64,000 nt of DNA from Herbinix luporum (GCF_900070325.1 NZ_LN879430.1:360501-424500); one strand, 5' to 3'. Counted from the first letter of the stretch, positions 23,690 through 34,671 are shown. Numbers and translations are program-made. Notes: generated by a model from the letters alone, not told the origin.

Positions 23690-25747
23690 ATGGAAAATAA
23701 AAATGACAACAAGCAGAACAAAAATGGTTTACCAAATAAAAGCTTTATAATTATTACTTTGCTATCTGCTTTATTTCTCTGGTATATGATTTCCTTTGTA
23801 CAAAGGCAAATAGAGGAAAGCACCAATATTGAAAAGGCCTATAATGAATTTATCTATATGCTTGAAAATGATCAGTTAAAAGAGGTTTTTTTCGTTGATG
23901 ACAAAATCAAGTTTGTCCCTAAGGAACAACCTAACAATTACGATATAACTTACTATACCGGTAATTTATATGACCAAGAGTTATATGATAAGTTGTATGA
24001 GGCTTACAAACGAGACGGACTTGAATATAATCGGAAGCCTGTAAATAACAAGACCACTATATTTGAAACTATATTGTCTATGTTGCTTCCCTTTATACTT
24101 ATTTATATAGTAATGTGGTTTCTCTTTAAGGCCATATCAAAGAACAGCGGCGGTGTTATGGGCATAGGAAAAAGTAATGCTAAAGTATATGTGGAAAAGA
24201 CCACCGGTGTTACTTTTAAGGATGTGGCAGGTCAAGAAGAAGCAAAAGAATCTCTTACTGAGATTGTAGATTTTCTTCATAATCCCGCAAAGTATACCCG
24301 TATCGGTGCTAAGCTTCCCAAAGGTGCCTTGCTGGTAGGACCTCCCGGAACAGGTAAAACCCTTCTTGCTAAGGCGGTAGCCGGTGAAGCTAAAGTTCCC
24401 TTTTTCTCTTTATCTGGATCTGACTTTGTGGAAATGTTTGTCGGTGTAGGTGCTTCTAGGGTAAGGGATCTATTTAAGCAGGCTCAAGACTCGGCTCCTT
24501 GTATTATTTTTATTGATGAAATTGATGCAATCGGTAAAAGCAGGGATGGCCATTATGGTAATGACGAAAGGGAACAGACCTTAAACCAGCTCCTTGCCAA
24601 TATGGATGGTTTTGATTCCTCAAAAGGTTTGGTTGTCCTTGGTGCAACTAACCGACCGGAGGTACTTGATAAGGCCCTTCTTCGTCCCGGAAGATTTGAC
24701 CGTCGTATTATAGTTGATAAACCGGATTTAAAGGGTAGAATAGATATATTAAAAGTTCATGCTAAGAACGTACTTATGCATGATTCTGTAGATTTAGAAG
24801 CTATAGCCAGGGCTACCAGCGGTGCGGTGGGTTCTGATCTTGCCAATATGATCAATGAAGCTGCGATTCTTGCCGTAAAGCAAGGACGTACCGTAGTAAC
24901 CCAGGAAGATTTATTTGAATCTGTGGAAGTGGTTATAGCAGGTAAAGAAAAGAAAGATAGGATTTTAAGTAAGGAAGAAAAACGAATTGTAGCATATCAT
25001 GAGGTAGGCCACGCCTTGGTTACAGCCCTTGAAAAGCATTCAGAGCCTGTACAAAAGATTACTATTGTACCTAGAACAATGGGATCTTTAGGCTATGTTA
25101 TGCAGGTACCTGAAGAAGAAAAATACCTTATGAGTAAGGATGAAATGCTTACCAGAATTGTTACCTTCTTTGGAGGAAGGGCGGCGGAAGAATTGGTATT
25201 TGGCTCAGTTACTACCGGTGCCTCCAATGATATTGAGCAGGCAACTGCCCTGGCAAGGTCTATGGTTACTCAGTATGGTATGTCTGACAAATTCGGCCTT
25301 ATGGGACTAGAGTCCATAGAAAACAGGTATCTAGACGGAAGACCGGTTCTAAATTGCAGTGATCAAACTGCCGGAGAGATTGATAAGGAAGTAATGAAAA
25401 TCCTTAAGGAATGTTATGATAGAGCAAAGATGTTACTTTCCCAGAATCGTGAAGTATTAGATAAGATTGCAGAATACCTTATAGCCAAAGAAACCATAAC
25501 CGGTGAAGAATTTATGAATCTTTATCGTGAAGTTAAGGGCGAGGATCTTATAAAGGCTGATACAGACCAAAAGAAAGATGATGTTAGGGATGATGTCAGC
25601 AAGGAAGAGATACCATCAAAGGTAAATGAAGCTGAAGATAATACTAAGGAAGAAAGTGTATCAGAAACTGATAAAATTGATTTAAATAATAATTCGGTAG
25701 AAAAAAGCATTTCAGAAGCTGATAAAGATGATACGACTGTAGAATAG
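23690..25747 (+). CDS. ftsH: ATP-dependent zinc metalloprotease FtsH
   Basis: ATG 23690 follows GGAGG at 23680-23684; the ATG at 23678 overlaps that site. The 685-residue membrane protease has two N-terminal membrane segments (about 20-36 and 120-145), Walker A GPPGTGKT near 216, Walker [10 protein letters not shown], the second region of homology with ATNRPE, and zinc site HEVGH near 436. It degrades misfolded membrane proteins and short-lived regulators. The last 65 or so residues are an acidic tail rich in Asp, Glu and Lys. It is transcribed alone, between a sigma-A promoter and a terminator. Confidence 0.97.
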   Translation: MENKNDNKQNKNGLPNKSFIIITLLSALFLWYMISFVQRQIEESTNIEKAYNEFIYMLENDQLKEVFFVDDKIKFVPKEQPNNYDITYYTGNLYDQELYDKLYEAYKRDGLEYNRKPVNNKTTIFETILSMLLPFILIYIVMWFLFKAISKNSGGVMGIGKSNAKVYVEKTTGVTFKDVAGQEEAKESLTEIVDFLHNPAKYTRIGAKLPKGALLVGPPGTGKTLLAKAVAGEAKVPFFSLSGSDFVEMFVGVGASRVRDLFKQAQDSAPCIIFIDEIDAIGKSRDGHYGNDEREQTLNQLLANMDGFDSSKGLVVLGATNRPEVLDKALLRPGRFDRRIIVDKPDLKGRIDILKVHAKNVLMHDSVDLEAIARATSGAVGSDLANMINEAAILAVKQGRTVVTQEDLFESVEVVIAGKEKKDRILSKEEKRIVAYHEVGHALVTALEKHSEPVQKITIVPRTMGSLGYVMQVPEEEKYLMSKDEMLTRIVTFFGGRAAEELVFGSVTTGASNDIEQATALARSMVTQYGMSDKFGLMGLESIENRYLDGRPVLNCSDQTAGEIDKEVMKILKECYDRAKMLLSQNREVLDKIAEYLIAKETITGEEFMNLYREVKGEDLIKADTDQKKDDVRDDVSKEEIPSKVNEAEDNTKEESVSETDKIDLNNNSVEKSISEADKDDTTVE

Positions 25748-25795
25748 CCTGCTAAGTGCAAAAGTATAATTAATCAGATTATTTATAGGAAGATA

Positions 25796-25833
25796 GGTCT
25801 GCCTATTCCATAAGGATGGGCAGGCCATTTTTC
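25796..25833 (+). terminator. Rho-independent terminator of ftsH
   Basis: A stem of about 13 bp (25796-25809 with 25814-25826) has a 4-nt loop and is followed by TTTTT. Confidence 0.85.
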
Positions 25834-25903
25834 ATTATATATTTGGTTGCATTTAGCTATTATCTTATATAAAATAAAGACGAATGGGAGTGATTATATC
25901 CAT

Positions 25904-27775
25904 ATGTTTAATATAGAAGAAGAACTAAAAATGCTTCCCGATAAGCCGGGAGTATATATTATGAAAGATAAAGCTGATAATATAATTTATGTGGGAAAGG
26001 CTATTGTTCTTAAAAACAGAGTAAGGCAGTATTTTCAAAACAGTCGCAATCACACTGTCAAGATAAAACGTATGGTTGAGAATATTGACCATTTTGAATA
26101 TATAGTTACGGATTCGGAAGTAGAAGCCTTGGTACTGGAATGTAATCTGATTAAGGAACACAGGCCAAAATATAATACCATGCTTAAGGATGATAAGACC
26201 TACCCATATATCCGTGTAACCGTTTCAGAAGATTATCCCAGAGTCCTATTTTCTAGGCAGATGAAGAGGGATAAGTCTAAATATTTTGGTCCCTATACCA
26301 GTTCCGGAGCGGTAAAGGATATCTTAGAGCTTCTTAGAAAGATCTATAAGATTAGGACCTGTAACAGAAATCTTCCTCGGGATATCGGTAAGGAGAGACC
26401 CTGCCTCTATTATTATATGGGGCAATGTGATGCTCCCTGCCAAGGTTTTATATCCAAGGAGGAGTACGGTAAAAATATAGAGCAAGTTATTCAATTTTTA
26501 AGTGGTAATTATAATCCTGTGGTAAAGATGTTGGAAGATAGGATGCATGAAGCGGCAGCTAAGATGGAATATGAAAAAGCCGCAACCATGAGGGATCTTT
26601 TGGGAAGTGTTAGACAGATTATGAATAAGCAAAAGATTACCTATACCGATCAGGCAGACCGGGATATTATAGCCTTTGCCAGAAATAAGGATGAGGCTGT
26701 GGTTCAAACCTTCTTTATCCGGGGCGGAAAACTGATAGGAAGGGATCATTTTTATCTGACCGGTGTTGAAGATGAATCAGACAGTGGGGTAATCACCAGT
26801 TTTATCAAACAATTCTATGCCGGAACTCCTTATATTCCCAAAGAAATCTTTTTAGAAACAGAACCGGAGGAAAGTGATATTCTTAGTCGCTGGTTAAGTG
26901 AAAAAAGGGGACAGAAAGTATATATAAGGGTACCTAAAAAAGGTGAGAAGGAAAAGTTGGTTGAACTGGCCAAAAAGAATGCCATCCTTATTCTTAATAA
27001 AGATGCCGAAAAACTTAAAAGAGAAGAAGCAAGAACAACCGGTGCTCTTAAGGAACTGGCTGATTATCTGGATCTTAGCCAGATATCTAGGATAGAATCT
27101 TTTGATATATCCAACACGGCAGGATTTGCGCCGGTAGGTTCTATGGTTGTATTTGAACAGGGAAAGCCTAAAAAGTCCGACTATAGGAAATTTAAGATTA
27201 AATCTATTGAAGGATCCGATGATTACGGAGCCATGTATGAAATGCTGACCAGAAGATTTACCCATGGTATGCGGGAATTGGAGGAAATGAAGGAGAAGAA
27301 CTTAGATGAATCATATGGAAGTTTTACTAAATATCCAGATTTAATTTTAATGGATGGAGGTAAGGGACAGGTAAATGTGGCCTTACGGGTTTTAGATGAG
27401 TTAAAACTTGATATAGCCGTATGTGGTATGGTAAAGGATGATAATCACCGAACCAGAGGAATATATTACCGTAACCGTGAACTTCCCATTGACAAAAGCA
27501 ACGAGTTATTTAAGTTGATAACAAGAATTCAGGATGAGACACACCGTTTTGCCATAGAATATCATAGGAGTCTTCGTAAAAAGCAGCAGGTTCATTCCAT
27601 CTTGGATGATATTAAGGGTATTGGGCCAACCAGAAGAAGGGCGCTTATGAAGCATTTTCAGACCTTAGATTCTATAAAAAATGCCGACATTGAAGAATTG
27701 ATGAAGGTTCCTTCTATGAATAGGGCCGCTGCAGAAGAAGTCTATAACTTCTTTCATAAGCCTAAAACACAATAA
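25904..27775 (+). CDS. uvrC: Excinuclease ABC subunit C
   Basis: ATG 25904 gives the usual start [20 protein letters not shown]; upstream in-frame codons are not conserved in the family. The 623-residue protein has the GIY-YIG nuclease domain (about 10-95), a UVR motif ([12 protein letters not shown] near 225), the RNase H-like second nuclease ([20 protein letters not shown] near 405) and C-terminal helix-hairpin-helix repeats. It makes both cuts around bulky DNA lesions with UvrA and UvrB, which are not in this window. Confidence 0.96.
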   Translation: MFNIEEELKMLPDKPGVYIMKDKADNIIYVGKAIVLKNRVRQYFQNSRNHTVKIKRMVENIDHFEYIVTDSEVEALVLECNLIKEHRPKYNTMLKDDKTYPYIRVTVSEDYPRVLFSRQMKRDKSKYFGPYTSSGAVKDILELLRKIYKIRTCNRNLPRDIGKERPCLYYYMGQCDAPCQGFISKEEYGKNIEQVIQFLSGNYNPVVKMLEDRMHEAAAKMEYEKAATMRDLLGSVRQIMNKQKITYTDQADRDIIAFARNKDEAVVQTFFIRGGKLIGRDHFYLTGVEDESDSGVITSFIKQFYAGTPYIPKEIFLETEPEESDILSRWLSEKRGQKVYIRVPKKGEKEKLVELAKKNAILILNKDAEKLKREEARTTGALKELADYLDLSQISRIESFDISNTAGFAPVGSMVVFEQGKPKKSDYRKFKIKSIEGSDDYGAMYEMLTRRFTHGMRELEEMKEKNLDESYGSFTKYPDLILMDGGKGQVNVALRVLDELKLDIAVCGMVKDDNHRTRGIYYRNRELPIDKSNELFKLITRIQDETHRFAIEYHRSLRKKQQVHSILDDIKGIGPTRRRALMKHFQTLDSIKNADIEELMKVPSMNRAAAEEVYNFFHKPKTQ

Positions 27776-27878
27776 GCATTTACATTGAAGTATAATTTAT
27801 GTTAGAATGTGTGCAGGTTATACAAATTTGAGGTTAAAAGTTAGGAATTATTTACAAACAGAAAGAGAGGTTGAAGGG

Positions 27879-28811
27879 GTGTATACAGTCGATTTGGTTC
27901 AATTGATTGAGAAGATGAATTTGGAAAATTGTACTCCCGATATAGATATTAAGAGAATAAAAATATCTCAGCCGGATGTAAACAGGCCTGCTTTGCAGCT
28001 GGCGGGATTTTTTGATCACTTTGATTCTGAGCGGGTTCAAATAATCGGTTATGTAGAACATGCTTATATGCAGACCGTAAGCCTAGAGAAACGTAATGAA
28101 ATTATGAGTAAGCTTATGGACTATAAGGTGCCTTGTATTGTTTTTTGCAGAAATATTGAGGTAAGCGATGAGCTGATAAAGATAGCTACCGAAAAGGAAG
28201 TGCCTATTTTAAGATCGGCTAAAACCACTTCATCCTTTATGGCTGAAGTAATAAGATGGCTAAATGTAGAACTGGCTCCAAGAATTTCTATTCATGGTGT
28301 TTTAGTAGATGTATATGGAGAAGGTATACTGATAACCGGTGAAAGCGGCATCGGAAAAAGTGAGGCTGCCCTTGAGTTGATTAAAAGAGGTCACCGTTTG
28401 GTTGCCGATGATGTGGTGGAGATTAAAAAGGTCAGTGATGAAACCCTTATCGGAACAGCTCCTGATATTACCAGACATTTTATAGAACTTAGGGGCATAG
28501 GAATTATTGATGTGAAAACCTTGTTTGGTGTAGAAAGTGTAAAAAACACACAGGGTATTGATCTTGTTATTAAGTTAGAAGAATGGAGCAGGGACAAAGA
28601 CTATGACAGATTTGGTCTAGATGAGCAGCATATTGAAATTTTAGGTAATAAGGTTGTCTGTTATTCGATTCCTATCCGTCCCGGCAGGAATCTGGCCATT
28701 ATCTGTGAATCTGCAGCGGTAAACCATAGACAAAAGAAGATGGGATATAATGCAGCCCAAGAATTATATCAAAGGGTTACTAATAAGATAAGAAACAGCA
28801 CTAAAAAATAA
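27879..28811 (+). CDS. hprK: HPr kinase/phosphorylase
   Basis: GTG 27879 gives the typical start (VYTVDLVQLIEKMNLE) and a 310-residue protein of normal length. An in-frame ATG at 27807 would add 24 unconserved residues. The C-terminal kinase half has the P-loop GESGIGKSE and the HprK signature IELRGIGIIDVKTLFG. It phosphorylates HPr or Crh on Ser46 in answer to sugar-phosphate levels and so drives catabolite repression. A Crh-like partner lies 3.8 kb downstream in the same cluster. Confidence 0.95.
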   Translation: MYTVDLVQLIEKMNLENCTPDIDIKRIKISQPDVNRPALQLAGFFDHFDSERVQIIGYVEHAYMQTVSLEKRNEIMSKLMDYKVPCIVFCRNIEVSDELIKIATEKEVPILRSAKTTSSFMAEVIRWLNVELAPRISIHGVLVDVYGEGILITGESGIGKSEAALELIKRGHRLVADDVVEIKKVSDETLIGTAPDITRHFIELRGIGIIDVKTLFGVESVKNTQGIDLVIKLEEWSRDKDYDRFGLDEQHIEILGNKVVCYSIPIRPGRNLAIICESAAVNHRQKKMGYNAAQELYQRVTNKIRNSTKK

Positions 28812-28837
28812 TTAAGATACTTATGGAGGATGATGTT

Positions 28838-29755
28838 GTGAAATATTGTTTTGGTGTTGACATCGGGGGAACAGGCATTAAAGTAGGATTATTTAATAGT
28901 GACGGAGTTATGTTAGATAAGTGGGTTATTGCCACAAAAAGAACCGAAGACGGCAAGGATGTTTTAAGGGATGCAGCCGCTTTTATCGAAAGTAAATTAG
29001 AAGAAAAGGCTATTTCAAAAGAGGAAGTAATAGGTATTGGTGTAGGGATACCGGGTCCGGTTAAGGATAACGGAGAGGTATTGGAACTTCCTAATCTTGG
29101 AATAGGACATTTTAATATAGAAGAAGAAATGTCCAAGATGACCGGTCTTAAGGTAAAGGCAGGTAATGATGCCAATGTAGCTGCCCTTGGGGAACAATGG
29201 ATGGGAAGCGGAAAAGGTTTTGACAGTATGGTAATGGTAACCTTAGGAACCGGTGTCGGAGGAGGAATTATTTATAAGGGCAAGATTGTGGCAGGCAGCG
29301 GCGGTGCAGGAGGAGAAATAGGACACCTTCCCGTAGATTATAATGAAACATCAAGCTGCGGCTGCGGAAAGAAAGGTTGCCTTGAGCAATACGCTTCCGC
29401 TACGGGTATTGTAAGGATTGCCAAAAAATACATGCCTAATCTAGATGATATTTCGGCTAAAACTGTCTTTGATATGGCTAAAGAAGGAGATGAACTGGCC
29501 TTAAAGGTGGTGGATGAGGCTTGCAGATACTTAGGAATTGCCTTAGCTCAAGTTGCACAAACCCTAGATCCGGAGGCATTTGTTATAGGAGGCGGGGTAT
29601 CTAAAGCCGGTGATATATTAATTGACCATATTAAAAAGCATTATATTCCTAATGTAATGGATGCTTTAAAGGACAGGGTGTTTATAATAGCTTCCTTAGG
29701 AAATGATGCAGGCATGTATGGATGTGCCAGACTGATATTGTCATCGGATGTCTGA
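28838..29755 (+). CDS. glcK: ROK-family glucokinase
   Basis: GTG 28838 (ribosome site TGGAGGATG) gives MKYCFGVDIGGTGIKVGLF, the standard ATP-binding start. The 305-residue enzyme has the ROK zinc motif CGCGKKGCLE near 180 and the active-site Asp in GNDANVAALGE near 112. It phosphorylates glucose to glucose-6-phosphate in the cytoplasm. It stands between hprK and murB, 26 bp after hprK. Confidence 0.92.
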   Translation: MKYCFGVDIGGTGIKVGLFNSDGVMLDKWVIATKRTEDGKDVLRDAAAFIESKLEEKAISKEEVIGIGVGIPGPVKDNGEVLELPNLGIGHFNIEEEMSKMTGLKVKAGNDANVAALGEQWMGSGKGFDSMVMVTLGTGVGGGIIYKGKIVAGSGGAGGEIGHLPVDYNETSSCGCGKKGCLEQYASATGIVRIAKKYMPNLDDISAKTVFDMAKEGDELALKVVDEACRYLGIALAQVAQTLDPEAFVIGGGVSKAGDILIDHIKKHYIPNVMDALKDRVFIIASLGNDAGMYGCARLILSSDV

Positions 29756-29805
29756 TAGTTGAATAAGAATTAGAAGTATTGTATGATAGCTAATGGAGGT
29801 ATCAT

Positions 29806-30729
29806 TTGGAGGATTTATTATTAAAAGAATTATATAAAATATTAAAAAAGGAACAGATTAAAATAAAGGAGCCCATGTCCCAGCATACATCTCTTCGTAT
29901 AGGAGGAGAAGCAGATTATATGGTTTTTCCCTCTTGTGTTGATGAGATTAGGCAGGTGGTATTATTATGTAAGACTCATAATATTCCTTATTATATTATG
30001 GGTAACGGCAGCAATCTGTTAGTTTCTGACATGGGATATCGGGGCTTAATAATTAAACTTGCAAGCAACTTCTCTGATGTTGTAGTAAATGATGATAATA
30101 CGGTCCATGCCCAAGCAGGAGTACTTTTGTCCAAGCTTTCAAGTGTTATAGCCAGGGAGGAATTAACCGGATTTGAATTTGCAGCGGGTATTCCCGGAAC
30201 CCTTGGAGGTGCCGTAACTATGAATGCAGGAGCATACGGGGGAGAAATGAAACAATGCTTACTTTCTGCTAAGGTTATGGATTCTGAGGGAGAAATTTTT
30301 ACCTTAGATAATGAAGGATTGAAGCTGGGATACAGAAGCAGTATCTTACAGAAGAATAATCTTTGTCTGCTGGAGGCTGTTATGAAATTTAACAAGGGAG
30401 ATAAGCAGCAGATTTGGGACAAAATCCATGAGCTTAATTCTCAAAGACGCTTGAAACAGCCCTTAGATCAATTTAGTGCAGGTAGTACATTTAAACGTCC
30501 CCAAGGGTATTTTGCCGGTAAATTAATTTCCGATGCCGGCCTAAAAGGATATCAGATTGGCGGAGCTGCAGTGTCAGAAAAGCATTGTGGATTTTTAATT
30601 AATAAGGATAATGCCTCAGCAAAAGATTTTATGGCCTTAATTAAGGATGTTAGCCGCATTGTTTATGAAAAGTTTGGGGTGCGGCTTGAGCCTGAGGTGA
30701 AATTTTTAGGTAACTTTGATATGGACTAA
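29806..30729 (+). CDS. murB: UDP-N-acetylmuramate dehydrogenase
   Basis: TTG 29806 is the start, with GGAGG 8 nt upstream. The 307-residue FAD enzyme reduces UDP-GlcNAc-enolpyruvate to UDP-MurNAc in peptidoglycan synthesis. The FAD domain has MGNGSNLLVSD near 65 and the AGIPGTLGGAVTMNAGAYGG segment near 127. The catalytic Ser lies in SAGSTFKRP and the last Glu in RLEPEVKFLG. Length and order match short-type MurB of Firmicutes. Confidence 0.96.
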   Translation: MEDLLLKELYKILKKEQIKIKEPMSQHTSLRIGGEADYMVFPSCVDEIRQVVLLCKTHNIPYYIMGNGSNLLVSDMGYRGLIIKLASNFSDVVVNDDNTVHAQAGVLLSKLSSVIAREELTGFEFAAGIPGTLGGAVTMNAGAYGGEMKQCLLSAKVMDSEGEIFTLDNEGLKLGYRSSILQKNNLCLLEAVMKFNKGDKQQIWDKIHELNSQRRLKQPLDQFSAGSTFKRPQGYFAGKLISDAGLKGYQIGGAAVSEKHCGFLINKDNASAKDFMALIKDVSRIVYEKFGVRLEPEVKFLGNFDMD

Positions 30730-30747
30730 AGAAAGGCCTGGAGATCT

Positions 30748-31599
30748 ATGAGATTTGTAATTGTAACAGGTATGTCAGGAGCCGGAAAAAGCTCCGTATT
30801 GAAAATGTTGGAGGATACAGGATTTTTCTGCGTAGATAATCTTCCTATAAAGCTTGTAAAAAAATTTGTAAAATTAATTATGCATGGACATCATAACAAG
30901 GTAGCCTTGGGATTGGATATAAGAAGCGGACAATATCTAGAGGAACTAGATGAGATCCTTAATGATATGAAAAAAGCCGGATATCCCTATGAAATTTTGT
31001 TTTTGGACTGTTCAGCTGAAGTATTAATCAAGCGCTATAAGGAGACCAGAAGACTACATCCTCTTTCCCAAACAGGCAGGGTGGACAAAGGAATAGAACT
31101 GGAACGGGAAAGGCTAGAATTTCTTCGTAAGAAGGCAGATGTTATTATTGATACCAGCCATTTGCTTATTAGGGAGCTGAAGGCCCATATTGATAAAATA
31201 TATGTAGAAGATAAGCAGTTTAAGAATTTTATGATTATGATGCTATCCTTTGGATTTAAGTATGGTATACCTTCCGATGCGGATTTGGTATTTGATGTTA
31301 GATTTTTACCTAATCCATTTTATATACCGGAGCTAAAACATAAAACAGGTATGGATTCTCAGGTAAGTAATTTTGTAATGAATTCAGAGGCTTCCGGGCA
31401 ATTTTTAGATAAATTAGAGGATATGCTTACTTTTTTGATTCCCCATTACATATCCGAAGGAAAAAACCAGCTGGTAGTGGCAATAGGATGTACCGGAGGT
31501 AAGCACCGTTCAGTTACACTAAATAATGAGATTTCAAAAAGAATGGCCGGTTTGGGATATGGAATAAAAACAGAGCATAGGGATATAGAAAAAGATTAG
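30748..31599 (+). CDS. rapZ: RNase adapter / nucleotide-binding protein RapZ (YvcJ)
   Basis: A 283-residue P-loop protein (GMSGAGKSS at 8-16) with the family DNLP motif near 31 and the conserved C-terminal GCTGGKHRSV. In Bacillus the orthologue YvcJ binds GTP and affects competence; in Escherichia coli RapZ guides RNase E to glucosamine-phosphate synthase RNA. It is encoded between murB and whiA, the usual Firmicute order. Confidence 0.94.
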   Translation: MRFVIVTGMSGAGKSSVLKMLEDTGFFCVDNLPIKLVKKFVKLIMHGHHNKVALGLDIRSGQYLEELDEILNDMKKAGYPYEILFLDCSAEVLIKRYKETRRLHPLSQTGRVDKGIELERERLEFLRKKADVIIDTSHLLIRELKAHIDKIYVEDKQFKNFMIMMLSFGFKYGIPSDADLVFDVRFLPNPFYIPELKHKTGMDSQVSNFVMNSEASGQFLDKLEDMLTFLIPHYISEGKNQLVVAIGCTGGKHRSVTLNNEISKRMAGLGYGIKTEHRDIEKD

Positions 31600-31626
31600 T
31601 AAAGATATTGAAGGTGCGGATGAAAG

Positions 31627-32607
31627 ATGTCGTTTTCAAAAAAGGTTAAAGAAGAACTGGCCGGTCAAATCAGTGATGCCAGGCATTGCAGGCTTGCGGA
31701 AATTGCAGCTATTCATGCTTTCGGTGGACTATTAATACAAGATAAATCTAATTTATATTTAAAACTTCAAACGGAAAACTTGACAGTTGCAAGAAAGTAC
31801 TTTACATTACTTAAAAAAACATTTAATATAAGTATTGATGTCTCAGTTAAGCAAAATCTAAACAGTAAGGACAGTCAAACATATATAATTATTGTTAAGA
31901 ATAAGGAAATGGTATCCCGTATTCTTCAGGCTACGAAACAAAATCCTGCAGAGGCAGAGGATGGCAAAATTCAAAGTCCGGGTCAATTAGTTGTTCAAAA
32001 TACCTGCTGTAAGAGGGCATTTATTCGTGGTGCATTTCTTTTATCGGGTTCAATGAGTAATCCAAAAAAATCATATCATTTGGAATTTGTCACGGATGAC
32101 ATCTTAAAGGCTGAAATGCTAAAAGATGTTATATGTACATTTTCTATAGACGCAAAAATCATTCAAAGAAAAAGAAATTTTGTAGTCTATATCAAAGAAG
32201 GATCCCAGATTGTAGATTTACTAAATGTTATGGAAGCCCATGTTGCATTAATGGATCTTGAAAATGTACGGATTCTTAAAGAGATGCGTAACCAGGTTAA
32301 TAGGCAGGTAAATTGTGAAGCAGCCAATATCAGTAAGACTGTAACCGCAGCCACAAAACATATAGATGATATTTTATATATTAGAGATAATGTTGGCTTT
32401 GGTAACCTGGCTAAAGGACTTGAAGAAATAGCCAAACTTAGGGTTGAATATCCTGAAGCCTCTTTAAAAGAATTAGGTACTATGTTGTCACCGCCAATTA
32501 GTAAATCCGGTGTTAACCATAGATTACGAAAATTAAGCATGATTGCGGAATATTTTCGGGAGCATAAGGAGGAAAACATAAATGATAAGAAAGGAAATAG
32601 TAATTAA
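31627..32607 (+). CDS. whiA: DNA-binding protein WhiA
   Basis: A 326-residue protein with an N-terminal LAGLIDADG-like fold and a C-terminal helix-turn-helix (about 265-310, containing SLKELGTMLSPPISKSGVNH). WhiA acts in chromosome segregation and cell division in Bacillus and in sporulation in Actinobacteria. Its last 26 bp overlap the crh-like gene, so the two are probably translationally coupled. Confidence 0.94.
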   Translation: MSFSKKVKEELAGQISDARHCRLAEIAAIHAFGGLLIQDKSNLYLKLQTENLTVARKYFTLLKKTFNISIDVSVKQNLNSKDSQTYIIIVKNKEMVSRILQATKQNPAEAEDGKIQSPGQLVVQNTCCKRAFIRGAFLLSGSMSNPKKSYHLEFVTDDILKAEMLKDVICTFSIDAKIIQRKRNFVVYIKEGSQIVDLLNVMEAHVALMDLENVRILKEMRNQVNRQVNCEAANISKTVTAATKHIDDILYIRDNVGFGNLAKGLEEIAKLRVEYPEASLKELGTMLSPPISKSGVNHRLRKLSMIAEYFREHKEENINDKKGNSN

Positions 32608-32836
32608 TATTCCTAATGGCTTAGAAGCCAGACCTGTCGCATTACTGGTTCAAGTTGCCAGTCAGTATGAAAGTAGTATCTTTGTTGAATGTGATGAAAA
32701 AAAAATTAATGCAAAAAGTATTATGGGCATGATGAGTCTTGGTCTTGCCTCTGGGGAAAAAGTCTTTGTAACGGCAGAGGGTCCCGATGAAGAAGAGGCA
32801 ATAAAAAACATTGAAAAATATTTAAGCAGCAAGTAA
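32582..32836 (+). CDS. Crh-like HPr paralogue, His15 replaced by Glu
   Basis: An 84-residue HPr fold protein. The active-site motif reads GLEARP, so position 15 is Glu, not the His that accepts phosphate from enzyme I. The regulatory site KSIMG keeps Ser46. That makes it a signalling protein like Crh of Bacillus (which has Gln15) and not a sugar-transport phosphocarrier. Its kinase hprK lies in the same cluster. A product phosphorylated on Ser46 would be expected to act with CcpA in catabolite repression. It overlaps whiA and ends before a terminator. Confidence 0.85.
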   Translation: MIRKEIVINIPNGLEARPVALLVQVASQYESSIFVECDEKKINAKSIMGMMSLGLASGEKVFVTAEGPDEEEAIKNIEKYLSSK

Positions 32837-32849
32837 TCTACAGACAAGG

Positions 32850-32900
32850 AGCTATCACAAAGAGATAAAATAAAAAATCTTTGGGATGCTTCTTTTTTTT
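32850..32900 (+). terminator. Rho-independent terminator of the uvrC-crh cluster
   Basis: A bulged stem pairs 32850-32866 with 32877-32890 and is followed by a run of eight T residues from 32893. Confidence 0.65.
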
Positions 32901-32952
32901 ATGAAAAATAATATAAAAGTTAAGAAAAAATAAAGAAAATGTAATAAATCTG

Positions 32953-32961
32953 TGGTATAAT
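32953..32961 (+). promoter_or_regulatory. Extended -10 promoter for the deacetylase gene
   Basis: TGGTATAAT at 32953-32961 is a complete extended -10 element, which can act without a good -35; none is evident. The start codon lies about 110 bp further on. Confidence 0.5.
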
Positions 32962-33069
32962 GTCAACAACCTGTGGTTTGCCTTAAAGTCATTAGTATAA
33001 AAAAAATTACCAAGCTATAAAATATGTATAAGTGAGATAATACATAGTAGAAAGTTGAAAGAGGTGTAT

Positions 33070-34491
33070 TTGGTGGAAGGAAGAAGAATAAGACCAAAGA
33101 AAAAGAGATCTATCAAAAGAATGGGAACCATACTTTTATTTGAAATATTACTCTTGTCTTTGTTAGCAGGATCTTACTATATAATATCTAAGACTAGAAG
33201 AAATAATAACAATCCCGGGAATATTACCACTGAGGATGAGCAAGATGACAATAATGGTAAAAATAAGCTTACTCCCGAGGAAGAAGAGGCTCTTAGGGAA
33301 CAAGAAAGACTTCAGCAGGAAATTGCTGAAAGGAATGAAATAATTGAAAAAGCCAAAAGGATGGCCTTAAGCTATGATTATGATGGGGCTATTGAGTTAA
33401 TTAAAAGTTATCAAGGTGAGGCAGGAGATTATTCAGTGTATACTGCCTTAGTAGATGCAGTTAATGAGTTAGAGGCTGAAAAGTCCAAATTGGTATTATA
33501 CGGTGGAGCTTATACTTCAGTTACACAAGTTAACCATATTTTCTTTCATTCTCTAATTGCCGATAATAGTAAGGCTTTTGACGGGGACTACGATTCTGTC
33601 GGATATAATATGTATATGACAACTATATACGAGTTTGAAAAGATGATGGAGAAAATGTACCAAGACGGATATGTACTGGTAAGTATTCATGATCTGGTAA
33701 AAAAAGTGACCGATGAAAATGGAAAGACTAAGTATGTGGAAGCCGAGATATACCTTCCCCCGGGGAAAAAGCCTTTTGTTTTATCTCAGGACGATGTTAA
33801 CTATTATGAGTATATGGATGGAGACGGATTTGCTTCTAGGATAGTTATCGATGAGGACGGCAAGCCAACCTGTGAAATGATTCTAGATGACGGCAGTGTG
33901 GTACAGGGACCTTTTGATATAGTTCCTATTTTGGATGCCTTTGTGGAAGAACACCCTGATTTCTCTTATAAAGGTGCCAAGGGTATTCTTGCTCTTACCG
34001 GATATGAAGGTGCCTTAGGATATAGAACCAATGATCCTACTTCACCCACCTATGAACAAGATAAGGAAACAGTCAAGGAAGTGGCAAGGGTGCTAAAGGA
34101 AAATGGCTGGGAATTTGCTTGCCATAGTTGGGGACATAAGAATATGGGAGAGAAAAGCTATGAGTTTGTGAAAACTGACATTACACGCTGGCTTGATGAA
34201 GTAGCTCCCTTAATCGGTCCCACTGACATATTAATCTTCCCCTTTGGTGTAGATATAGAAACCACAATAGGCCATTATGAAAGTGACAAGTATCATTTCC
34301 TTAAGGAGGTAGGCTTTGATTTTTACTGCGGAGTATATTCAAAGCCATGGATGCATGTTAAGAATGACTATGTAAGAATGACAAGACGACCATTAGACGG
34401 ACAAGCAATGCTCCAATTTCCTGAACGGTTAGCAGATTTATTTAGTGTAGAAGAAGTAATAGATCCGGAAAGACCGGCTAGAAACTGGTAA
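33070..34491 (+). CDS. Membrane-anchored polysaccharide deacetylase (NodB-like)
   Basis: About 474 residues from TTG 33070 (AAAGAGGTG upstream; GTG 33073 is equally possible). A basic start and one membrane segment at about 20-40 anchor it with the enzyme outside. A charged linker follows, then a NodB homology domain at about 155-460. The metal and catalytic motifs are Asp-Asp in LSQDDVNYYEY and His-x3-His in ACHSWGHKN. Enzymes of this group remove acetyl groups from peptidoglycan or other surface glycans. Neighbours give no substrate clue. Confidence 0.83.
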   Translation: MVEGRRIRPKKKRSIKRMGTILLFEILLLSLLAGSYYIISKTRRNNNNPGNITTEDEQDDNNGKNKLTPEEEEALREQERLQQEIAERNEIIEKAKRMALSYDYDGAIELIKSYQGEAGDYSVYTALVDAVNELEAEKSKLVLYGGAYTSVTQVNHIFFHSLIADNSKAFDGDYDSVGYNMYMTTIYEFEKMMEKMYQDGYVLVSIHDLVKKVTDENGKTKYVEAEIYLPPGKKPFVLSQDDVNYYEYMDGDGFASRIVIDEDGKPTCEMILDDGSVVQGPFDIVPILDAFVEEHPDFSYKGAKGILALTGYEGALGYRTNDPTSPTYEQDKETVKEVARVLKENGWEFACHSWGHKNMGEKSYEFVKTDITRWLDEVAPLIGPTDILIFPFGVDIETTIGHYESDKYHFLKEVGFDFYCGVYSKPWMHVKNDYVRMTRRPLDGQAMLQFPERLADLFSVEEVIDPERPARNW

Positions 34492-34494
34492 ATA

Positions 34495-34536
34495 AGTAAG
34501 GAACCCCATATATAGCGGGGTTCCTTATTAATTTTT
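34495..34536 (+). terminator. Rho-independent terminator
   Basis: A 10-bp GC-rich stem (34498-34507 with 34517-34526) is followed by a T-rich run. Confidence 0.85.
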
Positions 34537-34671
34537 CTGTAATGAGTATTAATTGTTACTACCATATGTTTGTTAGATGTATTATAATATTTATACCGAC
34601 ATATAAACAAATGAAATGTAACATAAGCTATTATTATATTATTTTTTGATTTTTAAGAAAGGTGGATTACC

